Assembly (NCBI GenBank): GCA_964482235.1
Contig: CAYZWU010000009.1
Span: 62,001-126,000 of the forward strand
From: CAYZWU01 sp964482235
GTDB lineage: Bacteria > Planctomycetota > B15-G4 > CAYZWU01
DNA length: 64,000 bases
Direction of reading: 5' to 3'
Shown: piece by piece, positions 53,123 to 60,692 of the stretch
Numbering within the stretch: the stretch's first letter is position 1
How the letters are laid out: the number at the start of each line of letters is the position of its first letter
Position numbers and translations under genes: made by a program
The notes under the pieces: generated by a model
What the model was told of the DNA's origin: nothing
The model's database searches: none
The model's input: only the letters and a program-made list of their open reading frames with translations

Positions 53123-54181
53123 TCACTCCGAATCCAGCATCTTCAATGCGGCCTGAAGGACGGGCTCGACATCCAGGCCTGTCATGCAGATGGGGTCGTC
53201 GCACTCTCTCCTGTTGCACGGCGTGCAGTCTTTCTCGTCGCGCCGGACAACGACGGCTGGCTGGAAGTAGGGTGAATAGAGCGCGGGGTCCTTGGGGCCG
53301 AAGAGGGCCACGCAGGGGATGCCGAGGCAGTTTGCCATGTGCAGGGGGCCGGAGTCGGCGGCCACGAAGAGCTTTCCCTGCGCGATGAGTCCGAAGAGCT
53401 CCTGGAGCGACCGCGTTTCCGGAGCGACGACGGCGCAGCCCTCCGAGGCTGCGGCCGCCTCCTCGGCCAGTTCCTTTTCTCCCGGTCCCCATGTTACCAG
53501 CGATCGAATGCCCCTCTCGGCGTGAAGGCGCCGAGCCAGCGAGCCGAAGCGCAGGGCCGGCCACCTCTTGAAGGCGCCGAATTGGGACGTGCCCGGATGC
53601 AGCACCGCAATCGATGATCCCCCGGGAAGAAGCTGCTCCACATCCGATGCCGCCCGCTCGAGGATCTCGTCCTTCACCTGGAGGTCGGGAGGGAGGATCT
53701 CTTCCTTCCTGAAGTCCGGGAAGGGAAGGGAAAAGAACTTCTCCATCCTGTGGATAGCCTGCGGCGGAGGGGTGCGCTTTTCGCCGTAGAAGAGGTGGCT
53801 CATCTCCTTGACGTGGGCGCGAGAGAATCCCACCTTTTTCCTGCTTCGCGCGATAAGTGTATGGATCCCGCTTTTCAGGTTGCCCTGAAAGTCGTAGAGG
53901 ATATCGTACTTCTCCCTGCGGATCTCCCTGAAATAGCGGAGGAGAAGGAGGATCAGGGCCGGCCATTTCAGGGGATTGGGCCAGAGCTTCCTGAGCCTGC
54001 GCCGCGGGAAGACGATGATCCTGTCGAGCTCCCTTCTCCCCTCGAGGATCGTAGCGGCCTTGTCCTCGACGATCCACGTGATGGCTGCGTCGGGCCAGCG
54101 GCGGGCCAGTCCCTCCACGGCAGGGAGGGCAAAGATCACGTCGCCGAGGGCCGACAGTCTGATGACAACGATTTTCTGCAT
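53123..54181 (-). CDS. Glycosyltransferase family 9 (heptosyltransferase-like)
   Basis: A 352-aa GT-B enzyme. It starts MQKIVVIRLSALGDVIFALP, the usual GT9 N-terminus, and has the donor-site LHPGTSQFGAFKRWP and the C-terminal ADSGPLHMANCLGIPCVALFG. GT9 enzymes transfer heptose to lipopolysaccharide inner core. Cysteines near the end (DCTPCNRRECDDPICM) are typical of the family. The start is ATG 54181; the longer frame to 54235 has no ribosome site. Next to the Kdo-kinase-like gene (divergent), which supports LPS core assembly. Confidence 0.93.
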   Translation of the reverse strand: MQKIVVIRLSALGDVIFALPAVEGLARRWPDAAITWIVEDKAATILEGRRELDRIIVFPRRRLRKLWPNPLKWPALILLLLRYFREIRREKYDILYDFQGNLKSGIHTLIARSRKKVGFSRAHVKEMSHLFYGEKRTPPPQAIHRMEKFFSLPFPDFRKEEILPPDLQVKDEILERAASDVEQLLPGGSSIAVLHPGTSQFGAFKRWPALRFGSLARRLHAERGIRSLVTWGPGEKELAEEAAAASEGCAVVAPETRSLQELFGLIAQGKLFVAADSGPLHMANCLGIPCVALFGPKDPALYSPYFQPAVVVRRDEKDCTPCNRRECDDPICMTGLDVEPVLQAALKMLDSE

Positions 54182-54331
54182 CACGTCGCGATTTCTTTCC
54201 TTGAACCGACGATCCGGTCCCGGGCAACCTAGCAAAGCGAGTGCTCATCGTCAATCGAGCCGGGCGCGGGCTCCTCTTGTTTCCCCAGGCCTCGAGGGAT
54301 AGAATGGCCAGCTCGACGCGGGTGAGACCGG

Positions 54332-55309
54332 ATGAGGATGTCGGGTTTCCGAGGCGTGAACCGAAAAGGGGCGGACCGCTTGAAGATCCCGGAACGATTC
54401 CAGAGCGTGACGATGAATCGAAGCCTGCTCCTCGTCCGCTCCGACCTCGAGGAGAGGGCTCTCGAGGCCGGCCTGCTCGAGTTTGCCGATCCCCGGCTCT
54501 GGCAAGGGGCTGCCGGCTCGATCGTGGGGGGGCGCGGCACCCTGATGCGGCTTCGGCTGCCGGGCGATCCCGAGATCACGATCCTGGTGAAGCTGATGAA
54601 GAGGGGCGGCATCTACAGCCTGATCAACCGTCAGCTCCACCTCTCGATGTCGCGCCTTTTCCGCCAGGCGCGGCTTTCCCGGTTTCTCGAGCGCCACGGG
54701 GTTCCCTCGGCCGAGATGCTCTTCGGCCGGGCGGAGCGTCTGGCCGGTCCCTTCTACCGTCTCCACATGGGCACGATGGAGGCGCCCAACACCCGTCCTC
54801 TCCTCGAGATCCTCGAGGAGGAGCACGACTCCCCGTCGAGAGGGCGGAGCAGAGAATCGGCCCTTGCCGCATTCCACGATTCCGGGCAGCTGATCCGGGC
54901 CCTCCACGAGGCCGGCGTCCTGCATGCCGATCTCAACCTGAGCAACATCCTGGTCACCGGCCGTGATGCCGGCAGCGAGGAGCCGAGGGCGCGGATCATC
55001 GATCTCGACGGTTCGCGTCTCCCACCAGTGGGTGCGGCGGGGCCGCTGGTACCGTTGCGGACTCTCTCCGACGCCCGGCGCGCCGGAAACCTGGCGCGCT
55101 TCCTCCGCCATGCCGTGAAATCGGGGTTGCTCGACGGCACCGGATTCAGCGAGCTTTGGGATTCCTTCCTGAAAGGCTACTGCCGCGATGGCGGCATCGA
55201 GGAGATGAACCGGCGCGTGATCAGGAAATACAGAGCCACGCTGCCCTTCCACTCCGTCTCGTGGCGTCTTCAGGGTGTTCGTGTTCCTCTGGATCCCTTC
55301 AGGAGTTGA
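54332..55309 (+). CDS. KdkA/InaA-type lipopolysaccharide kinase
   Basis: Up to 325 aa; the true start may be the ATG at 54413 (MNRSLLLVRSDLEE) inside this frame. A kinase-like fold with the catalytic HADLNLSNILV near 205 and the metal-binding IIDLDGSRL near 232 matches Kdo kinase-type proteins, which phosphorylate Kdo in the LPS core. VKLMKRGGIYS may hold the ATP Lys. Divergent from GT9. The ParB-like gene begins 1 nt after its stop, so the two are coupled. Confidence 0.85.
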   Translation: MRMSGFRGVNRKGADRLKIPERFQSVTMNRSLLLVRSDLEERALEAGLLEFADPRLWQGAAGSIVGGRGTLMRLRLPGDPEITILVKLMKRGGIYSLINRQLHLSMSRLFRQARLSRFLERHGVPSAEMLFGRAERLAGPFYRLHMGTMEAPNTRPLLEILEEEHDSPSRGRSRESALAAFHDSGQLIRALHEAGVLHADLNLSNILVTGRDAGSEEPRARIIDLDGSRLPPVGAAGPLVPLRTLSDARRAGNLARFLRHAVKSGLLDGTGFSELWDSFLKGYCRDGGIEEMNRRVIRKYRATLPFHSVSWRLQGVRVPLDPFRS

Positions 55310-55310
55310 T

Positions 55311-56285
55311 ATGGCGGAACCCTCCTTCACGACGATCGACCCGGAACAGATCGACACCCGCTTCGGCGGCTATTCGATCTCGTGGCCCCCCGAGTCGCCG
55401 CTTCTCGAGGAGTCCGTGGCTCGTGTGGGCCTCATTCACCCGCCACTTCTCGAACGCCGGATGGGAAAGCACGTCGTCGTCTGCGGGCTGCGGCGCGTCA
55501 AGGCCGCGATCCGGGCCGGCTTGAAGAGGATCGACTGCAGGATCGTCGAGGAAGGAGAGATCTCGGGAAAGGAGCTGTTCCTGCTGAATCTCGAGGACAA
55601 CCTGTCGGTCAGGGATCCGAGCCTGCTGGAGAGAGCACGGGCCGTCAGGCTGATCGCCAGGATGCAGCCCGACGAGAGGGAGTTCATCGTCGCCCGGGCG
55701 GGGAAGCGGCTTTCCCTGCCGCGGAATGCGCGGGAAAAGGAGCGCCTCCTCGCCCTGGACGCCATGCCGGAGCCGGTCAAGGAGTTCATCCACAACCGCC
55801 GGCTTCCTGCCAGACTCGCTCTCGACATTGCCGATCTCGGTGCCGGCGATGCCGCCTGCCTCGTAGCCCTGGCAACGCGATTCGGCCTGTCGGCCGGAGC
55901 GACGGGCGAGTGCACCGTTCTTCTTCGCGAGATCATGCTGCGCGATGGGAAGACCTTCGAGCAGGTCTCGACCGAGGCTGCCGAGGGAATCGATCCGGAC
56001 GATGCGAAGGGCGTCCAGGCCAGGGACCGGTTTCTCGAGCGGGTTCGCGAACTGCGGTTTCCCGCCTGGAAAGGCATGGAACGCGAGGTGCTGGCCTGTC
56101 TCGACGTGATCAACGGCATCGACGGCATCCAGGTGTCGCCTCCTCCCTGCCTGGAGGGGGACAGCTACAGGATCCAGCTCGTCTTCGGATCCTGCGGCGA
56201 GCTCTCGGAGAGAGCGCAGGCCCTCCTTCGCTTCGCCGAAAGCCGCGCGGCCCAAAGAGCGCTGGAACTGCTGTCAGGAAGTTGA
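55311..56285 (+). CDS. ParB-like domain protein
   Basis: A 324-aa protein. Its N-terminal domain has the ParB/Srx fold pattern: an approach strand (QIDTRFGGYSIS), GLIHPPLLERR, and CGLRRVKAAIRAGLKRIDCRIV, like the CTP/nucleotide-binding box of ParB (GxRRxxA). A helical part follows (EDNLSVRDPSLLERARAVRLI; LSLPRNAREKERLLAL), perhaps an HTH remnant. Unlike chromosomal ParB it lacks a ParA partner here. ATG 55311 with AGGAG 5 nt upstream. The SPL-like gene follows 3 nt later. Confidence 0.8.
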   Translation: MAEPSFTTIDPEQIDTRFGGYSISWPPESPLLEESVARVGLIHPPLLERRMGKHVVVCGLRRVKAAIRAGLKRIDCRIVEEGEISGKELFLLNLEDNLSVRDPSLLERARAVRLIARMQPDEREFIVARAGKRLSLPRNAREKERLLALDAMPEPVKEFIHNRRLPARLALDIADLGAGDAACLVALATRFGLSAGATGECTVLLREIMLRDGKTFEQVSTEAAEGIDPDDAKGVQARDRFLERVRELRFPAWKGMEREVLACLDVINGIDGIQVSPPPCLEGDSYRIQLVFGSCGELSERAQALLRFAESRAAQRALELLSGS

Positions 56286-56288
56286 CCG

Positions 56289-57431
56289 ATGGATCGTGCG
56301 ATCTCATTTCACCAGGTGGTGATCGAGGAGGGGGCGCTTGGCACGCCCCTGGCGGAGAGGGTCCGCCGGAAGCTTCCCGATGCCGCGTTCGAACTGATCC
56401 CTGACGTTGCCGATCCAGCCTTTCTCAATCAGGGCGCGGACCGGGATCCCTTTCGCCCTGTCCGCGACTCCTTCGGAGAGCAGAAGAAGCGGTTGATCAT
56501 CGCCCGGGAGAAGAGAGGCTTTCTCAGGCAATGCCCCGGCACGCCCGGAATGCTCTGCTGCAACCTCCATGTCCTTGATCTCGTTGTGGGCTGCCCCTAT
56601 GACTGCTCTTTCTGCTTCCTGCAGTCGTACCAGAATCTGCCGGGCATCGTGGTCTATGCCGACTACATGAATGCCGTGGCGGAGATCGGCGAGGCGCTCC
56701 GGTCCCGCGTGGGAGATAGGTCCTGCTCTGCCGGACCGTTGATGCGCGTCTGCACGGGCGAGCTCGGCGACTCCCTTGCCCTGGAGCCGCTTCTCGGAAC
56801 GGGAGCCGAGCTGGTTCGCGCTTTTTCCCGACTCCGCGGCGCCGTCCTCGAGCTGAAGACGAAATCGGCGAACCTCGACAATCTCCTGGAGCTGGATCAC
56901 GGCGGCAACACGGTGATCTCCTGGTCGATCAGTCCGGCGGATGTGGCGAGGCGGGAGGAGCGCGGCGCTCCGTCCGTCGAAGAGCGTCTGATCGCGGCGG
57001 AGCAGGCCGTAGCCGCCGGGTATGGCGTGGCCTTTCATCTCGATCCCGTTTTTCTCGTCCCGCAATGGGAGAGCCTCTATGTCGATCTGATCGATGAGCT
57101 CTTCCGCCGCATTCCCGGAGAGGCGGTCCGATGGTTCAGCCTGGGAGGATTCCGGTACGCTCCCTCGTTCAAGGGCATCGCAAGAGCCCGCCAGCCGGAG
57201 ACCCGGATCTTTCTGGACGAGTTCGTGCCCTGCCGGGACGGCAAGTACCGCTACTTTTCCTCGCTCAGGGTGGCGATGTACAGGACCTTGAAGAACGCCA
57301 TCGAGAGCCGCGCCGCCGCGGTGCCGGTCTATCTCTGCATGGAAGCGGCTCATGTCTGGCGAAAGGTCTATGGCGGGCTGCCCTCAGGGGACGGCAGGCT
57401 CGGGCCCTTGTTCCGGCGTCATTGCTCCTGA
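56289..57431 (+). CDS. SPL-family radical SAM protein (spore photoproduct lyase-like)
   Basis: A 380-aa radical SAM enzyme. The cluster motif C-x3-C-x2-C appears in VVGCPYDCSFCFLQSYQ near residue 100. The pattern RVCTGELGDSLALEPL and the C-terminal VPVYLCMEAAHVWRKVYG are typical of the spore photoproduct lyase family, which reverses a UV thymine lesion in spore formers. The lineage is not expected to sporulate, so it may repair another lesion or act elsewhere. Coupled to the ParB-like gene. Its stop overlaps the convergent HEAT lipoprotein by 13 nt. Confidence 0.87.
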   Translation: MDRAISFHQVVIEEGALGTPLAERVRRKLPDAAFELIPDVADPAFLNQGADRDPFRPVRDSFGEQKKRLIIAREKRGFLRQCPGTPGMLCCNLHVLDLVVGCPYDCSFCFLQSYQNLPGIVVYADYMNAVAEIGEALRSRVGDRSCSAGPLMRVCTGELGDSLALEPLLGTGAELVRAFSRLRGAVLELKTKSANLDNLLELDHGGNTVISWSISPADVARREERGAPSVEERLIAAEQAVAAGYGVAFHLDPVFLVPQWESLYVDLIDELFRRIPGEAVRWFSLGGFRYAPSFKGIARARQPETRIFLDEFVPCRDGKYRYFSSLRVAMYRTLKNAIESRAAAVPVYLCMEAAHVWRKVYGGLPSGDGRLGPLFRRHCS

Positions 57432-58390
57432 ATCTCGCTCTCCCACCATTCGTTCCACTTATCAACGTCGAACTCGTAATTCTCGCCTGAAAGGGTGCGC
57501 AGCGATTTCAGGGCATACTCCCTGACAATGGGCTCCTTCGAGTTCAGCTTCGGGATGAGGTACGAGCAGAGCGAGATGTCCTTCATCACTCCGATGGCCC
57601 GGGCTGCGCCGGCCTGGTTCAGGGAGTAGGGATCGTCGAGCAGTTCGAGCAGGGCGTGGATGGCGCTGTCGTCCTCGAGCTTGAGGACGGCCAGGGTGCA
57701 GTGATCGCGGACCTTCGGCTCGTCGTCCTTCATGGCGGCCAGGATATAGGGGAGCACCAGATCCGCATCGCTGGAAGTGACGCAGGCCTGGAGGGCGAGC
57801 GCCGCGTTGCTTCGCACGTCGGGATTATGATGATGAACCATGATGTCCATGATCCTGTCGAGCTCCGTGTCCGGGTCTCCCAGGATGTAGAGGCCGAGAA
57901 GGGCGTTCATCACGATCGAGTCGCTTCCGCAGTCCAGAACATCCAGGAGCGCTTCGACCGCCTTGGGGTGCAGAGCCGGAAGGTTCGGATTGGGATTCGT
58001 CGGATCCACGGGAATCCTGGAGAAGCCGAGAGCCGCCGCGGCGATCGACCGGTTCGGCATGGGGCCGTTGTGCAGCTGGTTCATCACGGTATCGAAATTC
58101 ATGTAGACCGTCTTGGTGATGACCTCGCCGAGGTTCTGGTAGATCCTCACGTGCTTGGGGCTGCTCTTCTCCCTGTAGGCCTTTTCCCAGTGCGAGATCA
58201 TCGAGTCGAGACTCTGGAAGAGAACGGGCACATCTTGTTTCAAGGAATAGGTTTCCGGGTCATCCAGGCTTTCGAGCAATGCGATCTCCTCGTGCGTGAG
58301 CGGGACGGGATCCAGCTTTTTCTGTCCTGATGAGCATGCCATCGAGAGAAGTAGCAGGACCATGAGGGAAAAGAGAGGAAGGTATTTCAT
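57419..58390 (-). CDS. HEAT-repeat lipoprotein
   Basis: A 323-aa lipoprotein with lipobox LSMACSS (Cys near 19). About five HEAT-like helical pairs follow (RSIAAAALGFSRIP; SIVMNALLGLYILGD; PDVRSNAALALQA; PKVRDHCTLAVLKLED; NQAGAARAIGVMKDI). It ends DVDKWNEWWESEIQ, like the ends of two other proteins in this window. Presumably a periplasm-facing scaffold; function unknown. Confidence 0.8.
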   Translation of the reverse strand: MKYLPLFSLMVLLLLSMACSSGQKKLDPVPLTHEEIALLESLDDPETYSLKQDVPVLFQSLDSMISHWEKAYREKSSPKHVRIYQNLGEVITKTVYMNFDTVMNQLHNGPMPNRSIAAAALGFSRIPVDPTNPNPNLPALHPKAVEALLDVLDCGSDSIVMNALLGLYILGDPDTELDRIMDIMVHHHNPDVRSNAALALQACVTSSDADLVLPYILAAMKDDEPKVRDHCTLAVLKLEDDSAIHALLELLDDPYSLNQAGAARAIGVMKDISLCSYLIPKLNSKEPIVREYALKSLRTLSGENYEFDVDKWNEWWESEIQEQ

Positions 58391-58691
58391 GAGAGTTCCT
58401 CAAATGGTTGATCAAGCGCTGCTGCGAACGGGGCTGTCCCGAACTGCTCTGCTTTGGACGACGCTTGCTGAAGTGGTATTCCACGGGGATTCCGCTGTCA
58501 ACTCGTAATGAGCGAATCGATCGGTTCTTGCCAGGGATCCGACCGGGCGATGGCATGGCCCTCGATGGTTATGGACCGCCCGATGCCCGGTCAGAAGATG
58601 AAAAAGGTTCTGTTCTTTGAATTCCGGATCTGTATCATATCGCGACTATCATTTTGAAAAAATCCTCGTAAAACAACCAGGAGTGCAAAGG
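58391..58691. other. 301-nt divergent intergenic region
   Basis: Nothing recognisable beyond an AT-rich stretch 58610-58680. It should contain the promoters of the HEAT lipoprotein gene (leftward) and of the small membrane protein gene (rightward). No well-spaced promoter pair could be fixed. Confidence 0.35.
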
Positions 58692-59054
58692 TTGAGAGGA
58701 AAGAATCCCATTATCGGTCTGGTGATGACCTGGCTCGTTCCCGGCGCGGGACATTTCTATATCGGGCGCAAGGCCAAGGCCGCCTATTTTTTCTTCCTGA
58801 TCACGGCCGCCTACTGCCTGGGGCTGATCCTGGCCGATTTCTGCTGCGTGAACATCGATCGTTTCCCCTGGCACTATGCCGGCGAGATCTTCTATGGCGG
58901 TGCCACCTTCCTCACCCAGAACCTGACCCGCGATCTGCTGGTGGGGGATTTCAACCGGTTCCTCGAGCACGGCACGCTCATCACAACCGTGGCAGGCCTC
59001 CTGAACGTGGTGGTAATGGTCGACTTCTACGAAACCTGGGCACAGAGAAAATGA
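58692..59054 (+). CDS. Small membrane protein of unknown function
   Basis: About 120 aa from a TTG at 58692 with AGGAG 8 nt upstream; a TTG at 58617 would add 25 residues but lacks a ribosome site. It begins with a TM2-like start (IIGLVMTWLVPGAGHFYIGRK), a common signature of small membrane proteins, then AAYFFFLITAAYCLGLIL, and ends with a third hydrophobic helix (ITTVAGLLNVVVMVDFY). I recall similar proteins in planctomycetes (DUF6677-like), but am not sure. The next gene overlaps by 4 nt. Confidence 0.7.
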   Translation: MRGKNPIIGLVMTWLVPGAGHFYIGRKAKAAYFFFLITAAYCLGLILADFCCVNIDRFPWHYAGEIFYGGATFLTQNLTRDLLVGDFNRFLEHGTLITTVAGLLNVVVMVDFYETWAQRK

Positions 59055-59242
59055 CGATTACGCTCTGGGAACACGTTCTTCTGTTCGCGGTGATCTCGCT
59101 GATCGTGTCGCTGGTCTACAACGCCCTGCGCCAGGACGACCTCAAGGTGGCCGTGACGCTCGGACTGAAGCGTTTCGTCTATTTCATGATAGCCGGCCTG
59201 ATCCTGGCCGTCAGCACCTACTTCCTGGTCAGGAGCCTCTGA
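59051..59242 (+). CDS. Small two-helix membrane protein
   Basis: A 63-aa protein with two hydrophobic helices (EHVLLFAVISLIVSLVYNAL and VYFMIAGLILAVSTYFLV) joined by a short polar loop. Its ATG overlaps the TGA of the previous gene, showing translational coupling; the two probably work together. Function unknown. Confidence 0.7.
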   Translation: MTITLWEHVLLFAVISLIVSLVYNALRQDDLKVAVTLGLKRFVYFMIAGLILAVSTYFLVRSL

Positions 59243-59253
59243 CCTGCCGGTAT

Positions 59254-60351
59254 TTAATGGGCCAGAAATCGCGGCCCGGCGAACCTCCTCAAAAAACCTC
59301 CTCTCTCCATTCTTGAAACGATCTCGAGCAGGTCCTTGATGTCGAGCCCCGCCTTGACGGCCAGCAGATCGGGGGTTTCTGCCCTGTGGCGGCAGAGGTC
59401 AAGCACCCGCTCCTCGTCGTCGGACAGGGCGACTGGACTCGGCCTCCGTGCCGGGCGGGCCGTGGCGGGGACACCGAGGGAAGCCAGGATGTCCTCGGGA
59501 GTAAGGATCACCTGCGCTCCGTCCCGGATCAGGCGGTTGGTCCCCTTGTAGAATTCGGGTCCCACGGGTCCGGGAACGGCCATGACGGTCCGGTCCTGCT
59601 CGATTGCGCAGTCCACGGTGATCAGCGTCCCTGATCTGTCCGATGCCTCCACGACGAGGACCGCATCGGCCAGACCGGAGATGATCCTGTTTCGTCTCGG
59701 AAAGAGATGCCTGCGGGGCGCCTCCCCCAGTGGGAATTCGGAGATCAGCCCCCCGGCACCGGCCACCTGGTCGAAGAGGCGCCTGTTTTCCGGCGGATAG
59801 ACATGGTCCAGTCCGGAGCCGAGCACACCGGCGCAGCAGCTGCCGCCGGCGAGGCTCCCGCGAAGGGCGGCGGAATCGATGCCGCGGGCCAGCCCCGAGA
59901 TGACGGACACTCCGGCCAGGGCCAGCTCCCTCGCCATTTCGAAGGCGAGGCCCACGCCTTCCGGTGTACAGCTCCGCGAGCCGATGACAGCCACTGCGGG
60001 CCGGTCATGGGGCGGTAACCGTCCCCGGATGAAGAGGGCTGCCGGAGCGTGGGGGATGGCCGCGAGCCGCGGCGGAAAACCGCTTTCCCCGTTGACGATC
60101 GAGTGGCAGCCTCGCCGATGGAGTGCCTCTTCGTGGCAAAGATGCGCCCGGTTCGTGCGGAGTTCCACGATCCGCCGAGCCATCTTTTCGCCCAGACCGG
60201 CCTGCTCCAGCTCGTTGCTCGTGGCCTCGAGCACCTGCTCGACACCGGTCAGCTCGCTCTCGATCAGCTCTGTCGCCTCGAACGTGGCGCCGGCGTAGGC
60301 CAGCAGGAGCATGGCCTGGCGTTTTCCGATCGATGGATTGGGCTGTTCCAT
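59254..60351 (-). CDS. dprA: DNA processing protein DprA
   Basis: A 365-aa DprA/Smf, which loads RecA on incoming single-stranded DNA in natural transformation. The Rossmann-like core is clear: FPPRLAAIPHAPAALFIRG, VAVIGSRSCTPEG, GLARGIDSAAL, LGSGLDHVYPPENRRLF, FPRRNRIISGLADAVLVVEA and SGTLITVDCAIEQDR. An N-terminal helical part and a C-terminal winged-helix-like domain flank it. Ends 12 nt from the convergent small membrane gene. Presence does not by itself prove competence. Confidence 0.95.
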   Translation of the reverse strand: MEQPNPSIGKRQAMLLLAYAGATFEATELIESELTGVEQVLEATSNELEQAGLGEKMARRIVELRTNRAHLCHEEALHRRGCHSIVNGESGFPPRLAAIPHAPAALFIRGRLPPHDRPAVAVIGSRSCTPEGVGLAFEMARELALAGVSVISGLARGIDSAALRGSLAGGSCCAGVLGSGLDHVYPPENRRLFDQVAGAGGLISEFPLGEAPRRHLFPRRNRIISGLADAVLVVEASDRSGTLITVDCAIEQDRTVMAVPGPVGPEFYKGTNRLIRDGAQVILTPEDILASLGVPATARPARRPSPVALSDDEERVLDLCRHRAETPDLLAVKAGLDIKDLLEIVSRMERGGFLRRFAGPRFLAH

Positions 60352-60692
60352 ACCTGATAGGACGGTTCGGTCCAGCGCCGGTTACGTCGCATGACTCGCT
60401 CAGGAACCCGGCCCGCGCTGCGGTCGGTACGCCATCGATAGACAGGACAACCTATCGGAGTGAACCGAAAAGGCCCGTTGACGTTACTAGACGGTAACCC
60501 CTGTTCGAGATCCATTCAGTCTGACTGGCTCGCTTCTTCTGGCAGGTTTGGTTCGAGATTTTTAACTCTTTGATTAACTATGAATTACGGTCTGGTTTCC
60601 TGATTTGTGCCTCCTTTCGGCACCCTGTTAGCATAGTGCATTCATCAGTGCTGATTTCTGACAAAAGGAGGCGATCAAAAAGGAACCTAACC
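60352..60692. other. 341-nt divergent intergenic region before the TonB receptor
   Basis: No gene seen. It separates dprA from the TonB-dependent receptor. AT-rich at 60555-60600 (TTTTTAACTCTTTGATTAAC). The receptor ribosome site AAGGA is at 60680-60684. No Fur-box-like 19-mer or riboswitch was recognised. Confidence 0.4.

Noticed and set aside
54236..54331. tRNA or other RNA gene in the GT9/KdkA gap and other gaps
   Set aside because: I looked for tRNA-like cloverleaf and T-loop sequence (GTTCGAATC type) in the intergenic regions and found none with matching stems.
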